Translations under genes and position numbers: made by a program
Assembly: GCA_023480885.1 (NCBI GenBank)
Contig: JAMCWX010000073.1
Coordinates: forward strand, 1 to 52,134
DNA from: Chloroflexota bacterium
GTDB taxonomy: Bacteria; Chloroflexota; UBA6077; FW602-bin22; JACPRP01
Length of the DNA stretch: 52,134 nt
Direction of reading: 5' to 3'
In this document: in pieces, positions 33,961 through 43,838 of the stretch
Position numbering within the stretch: the first letter of the stretch is position 1
Layout: each line of letters starts with the position of its first letter
The notes under the pieces: model-generated
Databases searched by the model: none
Told to the model about the DNA's origin: nothing
What the model saw: only the letters and a program-made list of their open reading frames with translations

Positions 33961-36230
33961 ATCGATCATTCGAGCTTGATGAAGGCTGGCTTTCATTCGT
34001 TTTGCTCACGGGAATGGTCCTCAGCGCCGTCTGGTCTGTAGTGGCTGCCTCCTGGGTCGACGGGCTTGACGTTCTTCCGTGGATTGCCATCATCGCTCTT
34101 GCGTGGGGTCTGGTGCTGGCGAAGCTACCCTTACCAGGCTTATTGCTCCACCTGTTGGCTCTGGGGTCTGGGTCTGGCGTTGTAGTTTACTTCGTCGGTC
34201 TGACACTGTCGCAAGGCGCTTTCGAGGACCGCTTCTGGCAGATGGTCTCCCGCCTGCTGAACTGGATAAGCGTTACGACGAGCGGCGGGATCGGAACCGA
34301 TAACCTTCTCTTCCTCCTCTTGCTTGCCAGCATAACCTGGCTGATTGGCTATTTTGGTGCCTGGACGGTTTTTCACTCTCACAGTGGTTGGTGGGTCAGC
34401 TTCATCACCGGAACGGCGCTGGTTCTCAACCTGTCTTACGCCCCGCACCTTGCAGGCTACTTCATCGTCTTCCTGATTTGCGCCATTCTGCTTGTAGTAA
34501 GGCTAAACATCTACGCTCAAGAAAAGCTCTGGCGGCGCGTGGGAGTCAGGTACAGTTCGGACCTGCGTTGGGGGCTATTGCGTACGAGTTTCCTCATCGC
34601 AACGCTCGTCGTCTTGGGCACGTGGCTCCTTCCCAACCCTTTGTTCGCGAACGACCAGGTCACGGAGATGTTTGCGCGCGCGGGGCGCCCCTGGGATGAC
34701 GCCCAGGCCGAGTTCAATCGCCTTTTCGGTGGTGTCAGACCTAAGGATCAACCAACGTCCAGCGGGTTCGGCAGGACCCTGCCACTCAAAAGCAGGGTCA
34801 AGCTCGGCGGCGATGTCATTCTTCAGGTCTCGGGAACCGAGCCACGTCGCCTGCGCGGCATAGCTTACCAGCGTTTCACAGGGATGGGTTGGTTATCTGC
34901 CGACGGACCAATCTACAGGGTCGCGGCCGATGGCGACTTGCCAGGTCATGGCCTTGACTATAAGCTTAGAGAAGACATGACCCAAACAATAACGGTTATT
35001 CAGCCGCGAGGCACAGTGGTTTTCGCCGCGTCCGCTCCAAAGCGAGTCAATATTCCCGCGACCGCCGAGACAGCTTCCCCACCATCGAGCCCGCAGGACT
35101 ACGATCCTGAGCACGCCGACGTATCGGCGATCCGCAGCCCTTCGATGGCGCGAAAGGGCTTGCGTTATGCTGCGGTCTCATCGGTCTCCACCGCCGACGC
35201 ACAGTCGCTTCGCAAAGCAAGTGGCGACTACCCAGACTGGGTGAGAAAGAGCTACTTAGCCTTGCCACGCACGGTGACGCCTCGCACAGTCGCCCTCGCC
35301 AGGCAAATCACCGACAAGTATCAAAACGCCTATGACAAAGCCGTGGCCCTGGAGACATATCTTCGCAGCCTGGCATACAGCGATCAGGTGGCCCTGCCAC
35401 CATCAGCTCGAGACGCGGTGGATTATTTCCTCTTCGAGGCAAAACAGGGCTATTGCGACTACTTCGCTTCGGCCTTCGTCGTGATGGCTCGTTCGCGAGG
35501 AATTCCGGCGCGGGTCGTCGCGGGCTTCGCGCCTGGCGACGTCGATAGCGCGCAGGGCATCACTCTCGTTCGGGATTGGCACGCCCACTCCTGGCCCGAA
35601 GTCTACTTCCCTCAATATGGCTGGATTGAGTTCGAGCCCACTCCTTCTCGCCCGACTGTCTCGAGGCCAGAAACGCCGGTAGACCCGAACACGGCCACGT
35701 CGAAAACGAAGACTGGGGAGCCTGACGAAATCGATGGGGCAAACCAGGACCACTCAGGCACAGACCTGTCTTTGCCATTCACAATTCCCGACAGCGACAG
35801 CTTAACAAGCGGATTCGACAGAACTGTTTCGAGCTTGCTGAAAGCCCTGATGTGGATCGCGCTGACAGCAGGGGTCGCATATCTCCTGGTCTCTTATTTC
35901 TGGCGCAATGGCATCGGCGGACTGACGGCGAGCGAGACAGCCTACGCCAAGATGCGTCGACTATCCTCGTGGATAGGCATTCGCCAACGGCTGAGCCAGA
36001 CCCCTAATGAGTGCGCCGTCATCCTGACCTCGTTTGCTTCAGACCAGGAACACAGTATTCGGACGATAGTCGACGCCTACGTTCGCCAAACCTTTGGCCG
36101 CAAGCGTATCACGAGTCGTGAGGAGGAAGAGCTATCGAAGGCATGGCGGCAGGTGCGCAACAGCTTGCTGCGGTCCCGCCTGAGCCGCCTGTGGCCAGGA
36201 CATAGATTTCCATCTTCCCCTGGGAGGTGA
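33957..36230 (+). CDS. TgpA-type transglutaminase-like membrane protein
   Basis: 757 residues. About six N-terminal membrane helices (DUF3488 region, residues 15-215) are followed by an extracytoplasmic transglutaminase-core domain (about 430-560). The catalytic Cys lies in GYCDYFASAFVVMARSRG, the His in DWHAHSWPEVYF, and the acidic member in GWIEFEPTP. One C-terminal helix (about 625-645) and a DUF4129 tail complete it. TgpA family members process cell-surface peptides or proteins and depend on the MoxR/DUF58 pair. ATGA overlap with the DUF58 gene. Confidence 0.9.
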   Translation: MNRSFELDEGWLSFVLLTGMVLSAVWSVVAASWVDGLDVLPWIAIIALAWGLVLAKLPLPGLLLHLLALGSGSGVVVYFVGLTLSQGAFEDRFWQMVSRLLNWISVTTSGGIGTDNLLFLLLLASITWLIGYFGAWTVFHSHSGWWVSFITGTALVLNLSYAPHLAGYFIVFLICAILLVVRLNIYAQEKLWRRVGVRYSSDLRWGLLRTSFLIATLVVLGTWLLPNPLFANDQVTEMFARAGRPWDDAQAEFNRLFGGVRPKDQPTSSGFGRTLPLKSRVKLGGDVILQVSGTEPRRLRGIAYQRFTGMGWLSADGPIYRVAADGDLPGHGLDYKLREDMTQTITVIQPRGTVVFAASAPKRVNIPATAETASPPSSPQDYDPEHADVSAIRSPSMARKGLRYAAVSSVSTADAQSLRKASGDYPDWVRKSYLALPRTVTPRTVALARQITDKYQNAYDKAVALETYLRSLAYSDQVALPPSARDAVDYFLFEAKQGYCDYFASAFVVMARSRGIPARVVAGFAPGDVDSAQGITLVRDWHAHSWPEVYFPQYGWIEFEPTPSRPTVSRPETPVDPNTATSKTKTGEPDEIDGANQDHSGTDLSLPFTIPDSDSLTSGFDRTVSSLLKALMWIALTAGVAYLLVSYFWRNGIGGLTASETAYAKMRRLSSWIGIRQRLSQTPNECAVILTSFASDQEHSIRTIVDAYVRQTFGRKRITSREEEELSKAWRQVRNSLLRSRLSRLWPGHRFPSSPGR

Positions 36231-37471
36231 GCGCACCTGTGAGTTCACAATCTGAGGTGCAAATGCTGAACATCGACGACATCACGAAAGCGCGAGAAGT
36301 GCTCGCTGGTATAGCCCGCTGCACTCCATTGTTGCCTACCCGGACCTTTAGCCGCCTTTCTGGCGGCGACGTCTATCTCAAAGTAGAGAACACACAGAGA
36401 ACTGGCTCCTTCAAGATTCGCGGCGCCTACGTGAAAATTAAGAGCTTGACGCGCCAACAGCGGCAGAAAGGCGTGATCGCCGCTTCCGCAGGCAATCACG
36501 CCCAGGGAGTAGCCATCGCCGCCGCTATGACAGGGACACGATCGGTCGTCGTGATGCCCGAGACTGCCCCACTGGCCAAGGTAACCGCGACCAGGGATTA
36601 CGGCGCTGAGGTAATACTCAAAGGCAACACGTACGACGAAGCCTGCGCATACGCACAAGACTTGCAACATCAAATGGGCCTGACGTTCATCCACCCATTT
36701 GACGACTGGAAGGTAATGGCGGGACAGGGGACAATTGGGCTGGAGATTCTGGATGCGTTGCCAGACGTGGACGCGGCGATCGTGCCAATTGGCGGCGGAG
36801 GGCTAATAGCTGGCGTGGCCACAGCGCTAAAGGCGCATCAGCCGAAGCTGAAAGTCATTGGGGTGCAAGCGGCCGGCGCTTCCTCATGCTACCAGTCGTT
36901 CAAGCGCGGCGTCCTCACCCCAACCGAAGAAGTGAACACGATCGCCGATGGAATTGCCGTCAAATGCTGTGGCACCCTGACTTTTCCAGTCATACAGAGG
37001 CTGGTCGACGACGTCGTCACGGTCGAGGACGATGCGATCGTCCATAGCATATTCCTCTTGCTCGAACGCTCCAAGTTGCTGGTCGAAGGTGCAGGTGCGG
37101 TTGGCCTGGCTGCGCTAATGGCGGGGAGAATCAAACTGCCGCGCAAGAAGGTCGTCCTGCTCCTTTCGGGAGGGAACATCGACGTCAACCTTCTCGCGCG
37201 GCTGATAGAACACGGTCTGACCGCAGCAGGCCGCTACCTGGTCATCAGGGTAAGCGTCCTCGACAAGCCAGGACAACTGCTAGGTTTGCTTCGTGTGCTG
37301 GCCGATAAGCGAGTGAACATACTCCAGATCGAGCACCATCGCACTGGCCTGCCCCTGCCAGTGAACCAGGCTGAGGTCGAGCTTACGTTGGAGACAAGGG
37401 ATCCTGAGCACTGCGCGGAGATTATGGGCGCGCTCAAAGCAGCCGGCTATGAGGTTTGGCGCACCTGGTAA
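36227..37471 (+). CDS. ilvA: threonine ammonia-lyase with ACT domain
   Basis: About 400-414 residues. The start may be GTG 36227 (overlapping the previous stop), GTG 36239 or ATG 36263. The PLP-binding Lys lies in TGSFKIRGAY, with ASAGNHAQGVA and GGGGLIAGVA for phosphate binding. A C-terminal ACT domain (about 325-410; VSVLDKPGQLLGLLRVLAD) gives allosteric control. The enzyme deaminates threonine to 2-oxobutanoate for isoleucine synthesis. A single ACT of this type also occurs in catabolic forms, so biosynthetic or catabolic use is open. Confidence 0.9.
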   Translation: MSAPVSSQSEVQMLNIDDITKAREVLAGIARCTPLLPTRTFSRLSGGDVYLKVENTQRTGSFKIRGAYVKIKSLTRQQRQKGVIAASAGNHAQGVAIAAAMTGTRSVVVMPETAPLAKVTATRDYGAEVILKGNTYDEACAYAQDLQHQMGLTFIHPFDDWKVMAGQGTIGLEILDALPDVDAAIVPIGGGGLIAGVATALKAHQPKLKVIGVQAAGASSCYQSFKRGVLTPTEEVNTIADGIAVKCCGTLTFPVIQRLVDDVVTVEDDAIVHSIFLLLERSKLLVEGAGAVGLAALMAGRIKLPRKKVVLLLSGGNIDVNLLARLIEHGLTAAGRYLVIRVSVLDKPGQLLGLLRVLADKRVNILQIEHHRTGLPLPVNQAEVELTLETRDPEHCAEIMGALKAAGYEVWRTW

Positions 37472-37480
37472 GCCAGGAAC

Positions 37481-38362
37481 TCACTGGTCGCAGTTGCGAA
37501 GGTGATCGATCTTTAAGAGATAATCTTTGAACTCCGCCCCCAGATCGGGACGCTTCAAGGCAAACTCGACAGTAGCCTTCAGGAAGCCCAGTGGTGAGCC
37601 GGTGTCGTAGCGCTTGCCTTCAAATTCGTAAGCGTACACAGCTTGTTTGAGGAGCAGGCGCTGTATTGCGTCTGTAAGCTGAATCTCACCACCCTTGCCT
37701 GCTGGTGTCTCCTCCAGCAGCTCGAAGATCTCGGGGGTAAGAATGTAGCGCCCAACAATACCTAGATCGGATGGCGCGTCTTCCGGTTTCGGCTTCTCCA
37801 CTACGCCCAGGACCTGGTGAAGTAGTGTGTCAAGAGGCCGAGGCTCGATGATGCCGTAGCTTTTCGTTTGTTCCCTGGGCACGTGCTCCACCGCGAGGAC
37901 AGAACATTTGTATCGCTCGTACACGTCCACCAACTGGCGCAAACAGGGGACCTCCCCGTCGATGATGTCGTCACTCAAGATAACTGCGAAGGGCTCGTCT
38001 CCCACCAATGGTTTCGCGGTTAACACCGCGTGACCAAGGCCAAGCGGCTCCTTCTGCCGAATATAGTAAACGGTTGCAAGTTCTGAGATTTCACGCACTT
38101 CCCGCAGCATTTCGTCATCGCCTTTCTTGTGCAGGAAGTGCTCCAGCTCGAAGGAGATGTCGAAGTGATCTTCAATAGCTCGCTTGCCTCTTCCCGTGAC
38201 GATGATCACTTCCTGGATGCCAGAGGCTACGGCCTCTTCAACCGCGTACTGGATGATCGGCTTGTCTACGACAGGCAACATTTCTTTGGGTTGCGCTTTT
38301 GTCGCTGGGAGGAAACGCGTCCCCAGCCCTGCGGCGGGGAACACAGCTTTCTTTATAGGCAT
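37481..38362 (-). CDS. galU: UTP-glucose-1-phosphate uridylyltransferase
   Basis: 293 residues. The nucleotide-binding start KKAVFPAAGLGTRFLPATK, PKEMLPVVDKPIIQY and the substrate loop AVILSDDIID identify GalU, which makes UDP-glucose for envelope polysaccharides. A GGAGGTCATCC site precedes the ATG. The permease gene upstream ends 40 bases away, and the two are probably co-transcribed. The stop lies 9 bases from that of ilvA on the other strand. Confidence 0.94.
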   Translation of the reverse strand: MPIKKAVFPAAGLGTRFLPATKAQPKEMLPVVDKPIIQYAVEEAVASGIQEVIIVTGRGKRAIEDHFDISFELEHFLHKKGDDEMLREVREISELATVYYIRQKEPLGLGHAVLTAKPLVGDEPFAVILSDDIIDGEVPCLRQLVDVYERYKCSVLAVEHVPREQTKSYGIIEPRPLDTLLHQVLGVVEKPKPEDAPSDLGIVGRYILTPEIFELLEETPAGKGGEIQLTDAIQRLLLKQAVYAYEFEGKRYDTGSPLGFLKATVEFALKRPDLGAEFKDYLLKIDHLRNCDQ

Positions 38363-38402
38363 GGATGACCTCCATACTTACAAATCGTATAAAGACAGTT
38401 CC

Positions 38403-39602
38403 TCAACTGCCTCTGAGCAAGAACTTTCCAATCGCACCGCGTAGCCCAGACACGCCTCTGCGCCATGATGCTTCGCTTTGCCTGCGGCTGGGCGACCTGG
38501 CCGACCTTGCCTTCTTCACACCACTCTCGCTGTAGGCCGAGGACTCAGCATTTGACTTGCGAATGAAATACAGCGCCATTGCGTTTATCACGCCCACGAC
38601 TGGAACGCCGAAGATTGCCCCGCCCACCCCAGCGATTTTCCCTCCAACGAGAATGGCAAAGAACACTAGCAGAGGATGTATCCCTACAGAGTCGCTCATA
38701 ACCTTTGGAGCAACAATATTCAGCACCACCTGTTGCAAGACCAAGAAAGCGATCACCACGGCGATCAGTTCGCTGGGAGACAGTTGAAACACGGCGATGG
38801 CCAGTGGGGGAACGAGGGCGAGAAAGGGCCCGAAGAACGGGATGATCATCACTATCACGGAAAACGTCGTCGCCAGGAGCACATAATTCAAACCTGCTAT
38901 CCACATTATGAAGGCAGTGCCGAGACCGTACGCGATGGCCTGTATGACCTGGCCTCGCAGGAAGCCGCCGAACGACCTATCGATGCTATCTAGCAGGTAA
39001 TGCGCTTCCTTTCGATATTGTTCAGGCACCAGACCGATGATCTGCTCGACAATCCTGTCCCCGTCAAGCATAATGTAGAAGGACAGAATGAGTACGATGA
39101 TGACCGCAAAGATCATAGAAGCCACGCCAGCGATCAGGCTCAACGAATTCTGAATGACCAACGTGCCAAGCCTCTGAATCTGAGTCGGCAAGTCCTGGTT
39201 CTGATACCACTGGGACAACTCCACGTTGATGCCCCTGGCCTGAAGATCTGCCTGCAACAGGTTCGTCAGGCTCGGCAATTCTTTAGCGTATCGGGGCAGG
39301 TTCGTGCTGAGTTGCGCCAACTGGAAGCCAATAACAGGCACCATGATGATGCCAGCGATGGCGATGGCAAGAAAGAACCCGGCAAAGACGATGCCAACGG
39401 CCATGAGCCTGGGGAGTCTGCCTTGCACGTTGAGGAATCTGGCCAATGGTTTCAGAATGAAGGCGACGAGCCACGACATAAAGAAGAGCATGATAATATC
39501 CGAGAAGATCATCGCAGTAGACCACAGCAAGCCAAACAAGTAGATGACTGCGATAATTACCAGGAGCACGATGAGGGCGCGGAGCCAGGGGTCTCGTTCC
39601 AC
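38403..39602 (-). CDS. AI-2E family transporter (PerM-like)
   Basis: 399 residues from GTG 39602, with seven to eight hydrophobic segments. The pattern includes an N-terminal helix pair, a soluble stretch at about 80-150, and the C-terminal PFFGPFLALVPPLAIA and IHPLLVFFAILVGGKIAGV...GVPVVG typical of the PerM/YtvI (AI-2E transporter) family. These export small molecules or ions; substrates differ and cannot be read from sequence. The C-terminal 45 residues are basic and serine-rich. Confidence 0.9.
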   Translation of the reverse strand: MERDPWLRALIVLLVIIAVIYLFGLLWSTAMIFSDIIMLFFMSWLVAFILKPLARFLNVQGRLPRLMAVGIVFAGFFLAIAIAGIIMVPVIGFQLAQLSTNLPRYAKELPSLTNLLQADLQARGINVELSQWYQNQDLPTQIQRLGTLVIQNSLSLIAGVASMIFAVIIVLILSFYIMLDGDRIVEQIIGLVPEQYRKEAHYLLDSIDRSFGGFLRGQVIQAIAYGLGTAFIMWIAGLNYVLLATTFSVIVMIIPFFGPFLALVPPLAIAVFQLSPSELIAVVIAFLVLQQVVLNIVAPKVMSDSVGIHPLLVFFAILVGGKIAGVGGAIFGVPVVGVINAMALYFIRKSNAESSAYSESGVKKARSARSPSRRQSEASWRRGVSGLRGAIGKFLLRGS

Positions 39603-39766
39603 AGCAAAACCTCAGTGAGTTATAGGATATAATTCAGGGTGCGTCGACTGCGCCCGGGAGTTACCAGCCGCTCAGAAAAGCCTTGCTGAATAGCCTGCCA
39701 ATGTCAATTCTACATCAAGGCACGCCCGATGGCAACCTTCTTGAGTGCGACAGGACAACTGTTCTA

Positions 39767-39795
39767 TTGACATGCCTACCGTGATTGAATACATT
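39767..39795 (+). promoter_or_regulatory. sigma-70 promoter of the amidohydrolase-recJ unit
   Basis: TTGACA (39767-39772), 17 bases, TACATT (39790-39795). It lies downstream of the first in-frame ATG (39745), which shows that the real start is ATG 39856. Confidence 0.7.
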
Positions 39796-39855
39796 CGAGG
39801 TGCACAACTACGCAACTACGAAGGAGTTTGGGTGCTTACAAAGGGGTTATTGACT

Positions 39856-40704
39856 ATGAGCCCAGTCATAGATTTTCACTTGCACGTGGTCACGTATCAG
39901 GAATTGCGGCCCTGGGTGGCGGAATACCGTCGGAGTATGCTACAGGCAGACACGGCTGATAGCGTGTGCAAGTGTGAAACGCCGAGTAAGCTTGAAGCAA
40001 TGCTGAAAGACAGTGGCGTCGACTGCGGCGTAATCCTCGCCGAGACCAGTCCTGTAACGACAGGGATGGCCAGCAGCGAGCAAATTGCGGACTTCTGCCG
40101 CGGTTCGGACAAGCTCATCCCATTTGCGACCGTAAACCCGTTCCTCGTTGCCAACCCTGCCAGCCAGGTCGAGCATTACGTCCGCGACCTCGGCTGCAAG
40201 GGAGTGAAGCTCTATCCGACATACCAGGGCTTCTATCCTAACGATAGCTTGATCTATCCTGTATACGCAAAGGCAGCCGCACTCAACGTCCCTGTAGTGT
40301 TCCACACAGGCTCATCCGTTTTCAAGGGCTCACGACTGAAGTTCGGCGATCCACTCCTCCTGGACGACGTCGCCGTCGATTTTCCTGAACTAAATATTGT
40401 CATGGCGCACTCGGGTCGCGGCTTCTGGTATGACAGGGCGTTCTTCCTCGCTCGCTTGCACCAGAATGTGTATATGGAGATATCGGGCCTGCCTCCGCAG
40501 AACTTGCTGTCGTACTTCCCCGAATTTGAAAGGAACGCTGACAAGATTATCTTCGGCTCTGACTGGCCTGGAATGCCCTACATTAAGAGAAACATCGACG
40601 GCATCCGCGGCCTCCAGATCAAGGAAGAGACGAAAGAAAAGATCCTTGGCGGAAACGCGGCCAGGCTGCTCGGAATCGAGGTCGCCGACAGGAGATCACA
40701 TTGA
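39856..40704 (+). CDS. amidohydrolase (PF04909-type TIM barrel)
   Basis: 282 residues from ATG 39856 (AAAGGGG 10 bases upstream). The metal-site HxH lies in VIDFHLHVV, later ligands in VVFHTGSS and IVMAHSGRG, and the final Asp in IIFGSDWPGMPY. This is the amidohydrolase_2 pattern of hydrolases and decarboxylases. The substrate is unknown. It overlaps the TTG start of recJ by 4 bases and is co-transcribed with it. Confidence 0.85.
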   Translation: MSPVIDFHLHVVTYQELRPWVAEYRRSMLQADTADSVCKCETPSKLEAMLKDSGVDCGVILAETSPVTTGMASSEQIADFCRGSDKLIPFATVNPFLVANPASQVEHYVRDLGCKGVKLYPTYQGFYPNDSLIYPVYAKAAALNVPVVFHTGSSVFKGSRLKFGDPLLLDDVAVDFPELNIVMAHSGRGFWYDRAFFLARLHQNVYMEISGLPPQNLLSYFPEFERNADKIIFGSDWPGMPYIKRNIDGIRGLQIKEETKEKILGGNAARLLGIEVADRRSH

Positions 40705-42401
40705 ACCTACCTCTAAAACGCTGGTTAGTTGCTCCTCGCATCTCGGCTGGATCTCTTCCTGGCTGGCCAGACGTCCTGGCGCAAATCCTACACAATCGTG
40801 GAGTTTCCGAGCCAGCCGATGTCGATGCATTTCTGAACGACGACGGCTGCCAGATATTCGACCCCCTCATCATGGAGGGCGTGAAGATATCTGTCGAGCG
40901 CATTGGTCAGGCCATCTCTCGCGGCGAAATGATCGCCATTTACGGCGATTTTGACGCCGATGGCGTAACGGCCGCTGCCCTGCTGCGTGACGTCCTGGCA
41001 CCCCTTGGCGCACGGACCATTACTTACATCCCAAATCGCGCTGAGGAAGGCTACGGGGTCAACAACCCGGCGCTGGAGAGCCTGCGGGCCCAGGGGGCGA
41101 CGCTCGCGATCACTGTGGACTGCGGCGTCAGCGCCGTGCACGAGATAGACTATGCCCGCCAGATCGGCCTGGATGTGATCGTCGTCGATCACCACCAGAT
41201 TCCCCAGCAGTTGCCCGACGCCGTCGCGGTGATCAATCCTCGCAGGTCAGATTGCGAATACCCATTCAAGGATCTGGCCGCGGTTGGCGTGGCTTTCAAA
41301 CTGGCCCAGGCGCTCCTACGAACACTGCCGATCAGGAATGGAAAATCGGCCAGCGAGATTCAAAGAGAAATCCTGGACCTCGTGGCGCTCGGCACCGTAG
41401 CCGACGTCGCGCCCCTTCTTGGCGAAAACCGAGCCCTCGTGCGCCGCGGTCTCGAAAGCCTGAAGCGAACTCATCGGCCAGGACTGCGACAGCTAGTAAG
41501 CCGTGCTGGCTTGAAATTCGATGATATCGACAGCCAATCCATCAGCTACGTTCTCGGGCCGCGACTAAACTCTGCAGGTCGCCTCCACGACGCGCTCGTG
41601 AGCTATCGCCTCCTCACTACGAAATCGGACGAGGAAGCACGTGAGCTTGCGGAAGAGCTAGAGACGACGAATCAGGAACGCCAGAAGCTAACGGCCGACG
41701 CACTCAACCGGGCTAGAGAGGAGATACTTGCGTGTGGTGACGTGCCCAAGCTGATAGTGGTATCAGGAGAACACTATCCGTCTGGTGTGGTAGGCCTTGT
41801 GGCAGGGAAGCTAATGGAGGAATTCTATCGCCCGGCGCTAGTTATCGAACTCGGCGACGAGGCAAGCCGAGGATCAGCCAGGAGCATCGCCGAATTGGAC
41901 ATCACGGAAGCGCTTTCTAACTGCGAAGACCTCCTCTTGCGTTACGGCGGCCACGCACGTGCCGCTGGCTTCACGATCCCGAATCACAATTTCGATCTCT
42001 TCAAAGCAAGGCTGATGACTATAGTCGACAGCAGATTCGAGGGATTCGAGCTTCAGCCCAGCCTGCATGTCGACAGGGAGCTTGCGTTCAGGGAGATCAC
42101 CTGGGACCTGTACCATCTCCTAGAAAACCTGGCGCCGTTTGGCTATGGAAACCCGGTGCCGACGTTTCTCACGAGAGGCATGTTGGTAGCAGAGGCAAGA
42201 GCGGTAGGCAAGGACCCGCTGCACCTCAGACTCAGGCTGACAGATGGTCGACGTTCGTGGAATGCCATTGGTTTCAAATTGGGACAGTGTGCGTCAGACG
42301 TGAGACAGCGCAAGGTCGACGTTGTCTACTCCTTGGAAACGAACGAATGGAACGACAGGATTTCGCTTCAGCTTCACATAAAAGACCTCAAGCTTTCTTG
42401 A
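40701..42401 (+). CDS. recJ: single-strand DNA 5'-3' exonuclease RecJ
   Basis: 566 residues from TTG 40701 (AGGAG upstream). DHH-family motifs: IYGDFDADGVTAAAL, VDCGVSAVHEIDYA, VVDHHQIP with the DHH triplet, and the DHHA1 signature YGGHARAAGFTI near 410. RecJ degrades 5' single strands in recombination and mismatch or base-excision repair with RecFOR. Length and domain order are normal. Confidence 0.94.
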   Translation: MNLPLKRWLVAPRISAGSLPGWPDVLAQILHNRGVSEPADVDAFLNDDGCQIFDPLIMEGVKISVERIGQAISRGEMIAIYGDFDADGVTAAALLRDVLAPLGARTITYIPNRAEEGYGVNNPALESLRAQGATLAITVDCGVSAVHEIDYARQIGLDVIVVDHHQIPQQLPDAVAVINPRRSDCEYPFKDLAAVGVAFKLAQALLRTLPIRNGKSASEIQREILDLVALGTVADVAPLLGENRALVRRGLESLKRTHRPGLRQLVSRAGLKFDDIDSQSISYVLGPRLNSAGRLHDALVSYRLLTTKSDEEARELAEELETTNQERQKLTADALNRAREEILACGDVPKLIVVSGEHYPSGVVGLVAGKLMEEFYRPALVIELGDEASRGSARSIAELDITEALSNCEDLLLRYGGHARAAGFTIPNHNFDLFKARLMTIVDSRFEGFELQPSLHVDRELAFREITWDLYHLLENLAPFGYGNPVPTFLTRGMLVAEARAVGKDPLHLRLRLTDGRRSWNAIGFKLGQCASDVRQRKVDVVYSLETNEWNDRISLQLHIKDLKLS

Positions 42402-42418
42402 AGACTGGCTGTCGGCTG

Positions 42419-42446
42419 TTGAATTCTGTTGCTGATGTGCTATAAT
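42419..42446 (+). promoter_or_regulatory. promoter of a 65-aa gene
   Basis: TTGAAT (42419-42424), 16 bases, TATAAT (42441-42446). The ATG at 42445 overlaps the -10 box, so the downstream ATG 42535 must be the start. Confidence 0.6.
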
Positions 42447-42534
42447 GCCTCGCACAGAGGTACCAGCACGATCTGAGTCACCGGGTTTTCAGGCATGTCT
42501 CCTGGTCGGTTGGGTGGTAGGAAGGTGGATCGTG

Positions 42535-42732
42535 ATGAGGAGAGGAACATTCGAGGAGAACGACGGTGCTGGAGGCCAGAAGGTCTACCGCCTCAAGTGG
42601 GACGCCACGCAGTATGTGCTGACCCCCAGAGAAATCCTGTCAGGGCTCTTCATTCGCTATCTCATCAGCCACGGCAAGCTGAGCGAGTACTTCGCGGGAA
42701 CCGAGCCTAGCGTAGTCGGCGCTGATGATTAG
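42535..42732 (+). CDS. small hypothetical protein
   Basis: 65 residues from ATG 42535 (AGGAAGGTGG upstream). Soluble, with a compact core (KVYRLKWDATQYVLTPREIL, then LFIRYLISHGKLSEYF). No family recognised. Its stop overlaps that of the convergent minus-strand gene at 42729. Confidence 0.55.
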   Translation: MRRGTFEENDGAGGQKVYRLKWDATQYVLTPREILSGLFIRYLISHGKLSEYFAGTEPSVVGADD

Positions 42733-43283
42733 GCTCGATCCTGTCCAGAACTGGCGGACGGGGTCGGCATAATGAAATCCATGCCGCTCCTGTTCACGAA
42801 TACTACGCCGTGTTCCTCACGGAATTCAGGGGCATCGGCGCGGGTTACCACTGCCTGGGCCACGGCAATGAACTGGTCTCTAACAGATAGAAGCAGGTCC
42901 TTCAGCTTGTACTCCTCAGCCAGATAAACGTTGCCCTCGATATTAAAAGGCCCCGTTCCAACTCTCACTCGCTCAGGCCTCTTCTTTACCCAAACAAACG
43001 GGTCTTTGGGACGAGGGGCATCTCTCACCTCTTCCACAGGCACGGCGAAGAGGATCGACGCGGTGGTAATGTTAGCGTAATCGACAACCTCGCCAGTGGC
43101 GGCCTCCGCAAGGCTATACGACGACACTCCCTCTGCCACGATGGCATCGGTATGCTCCGTGTTGAGTATGTCGATTAGCCTGCGATGCATCGTGCTAACA
43201 TGACCGGTTATCCAACGGTACTCAGTGCCAAACTTGAACTTGATTATGTTCTTCTCGACTGGAAATGATTCTCCGAAAACCAA
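42729..43283 (-). CDS. conserved-looking hypothetical protein
   Basis: 184 residues from TTG 43283, supported by GGAGGTGAAA 6 bases upstream. A mixed alpha/beta soluble protein with segments such as HVSTMHRRLIDILNTEHTDAIVAEG and VYLAEEYKLKDLLLSVRDQF. No signal peptide, membrane helix or known motif. It follows a membrane-protein gene by 25 bases and is probably in one operon with it. Function unknown. Confidence 0.65.
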   Translation of the reverse strand: MVFGESFPVEKNIIKFKFGTEYRWITGHVSTMHRRLIDILNTEHTDAIVAEGVSSYSLAEAATGEVVDYANITTASILFAVPVEEVRDAPRPKDPFVWVKKRPERVRVGTGPFNIEGNVYLAEEYKLKDLLLSVRDQFIAVAQAVVTRADAPEFREEHGVVFVNRSGMDFIMPTPSASSGQDRA

Positions 43284-43308
43284 CCTTTCACCTCCGCCTC
43301 ATCCCTTC

Positions 43309-43551
43309 TCAATGGAAAATCACGTTGAAGCTGGCGCTGACGCCAAGGTAGATCAGAACGGCACCGATAACCAGGAGCGCAGCTATCACAAGCAGTTCCC
43401 GTGACCCAGGTCCATTCATTTCCGTCCCAACAATTCCCAATGTCAAGCTTCGTCTCGACACGAGAACCAGCGCCCAGATGACGAGGAACGCGCCAGCTCC
43501 GACCATCAGCCAGAAGAATACAAAAGCCATCACCAGCCCAATCGGATTCAC
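43309..43551 (-). CDS. small two-span membrane protein
   Basis: 80 residues from GTG 43551 (GGGAG 5 bases upstream). Two hydrophobic helices (about 5-32 and 53-75) are separated by a short polar loop with a basic patch (SRRSL). First gene of a two-gene unit with the 184-aa protein. No family recognised. Confidence 0.6.
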   Translation of the reverse strand: MNPIGLVMAFVFFWLMVGAGAFLVIWALVLVSRRSLTLGIVGTEMNGPGSRELLVIAALLVIGAVLIYLGVSASFNVIFH

Positions 43552-43770
43552 GGAAACTCCCTTGTGATCTCAGTTGAGAAAAGCTTCCTTACTCTTCCGA
43601 AAACGAGAAATCGCGCTGTGGGAACAGTGCCTGGCAGGCCCGATGCAAACACAGGCGCCGAAGTGCCGATCAGAGCCAATCCAGCCTCGCTACCAAGCAG
43701 AATATATAACTCGCGCGGGTGCCTGTCAAGCCCACATCCTTCAGTGTGGGGTCTCAGTGGGGGTATTTCC
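43552..43770. other. intergenic between divergent genes
   Basis: No convincing gene. A 6-bp hairpin CCCACA-N8-TGTGGG (43731-43750) is the only structured element, of unknown role. Confidence 0.3.
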
Positions 43771-43799
43771 TTGCTGGTAGATACCTCGTGTGATATACT
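43771..43799 (+). promoter_or_regulatory. promoter of the deacetylase gene
   Basis: TTGCTG (43771-43776), 17 bases, TATACT (43794-43799). The predicted start is at about 43806, 33 bases before the TTG start codon. Confidence 0.6.
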
Positions 43800-43838
43800 G
43801 CCAGAAGGTAAGCTCACTCTGATTGAGAAGTATCAGGA

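Noticed and set aside
42445..42534. ATG 42445 as start of the 65-aa gene
   Set aside because: It overlaps the -10 box of the promoter; ATG 42535 follows a purine-rich ribosome binding site.
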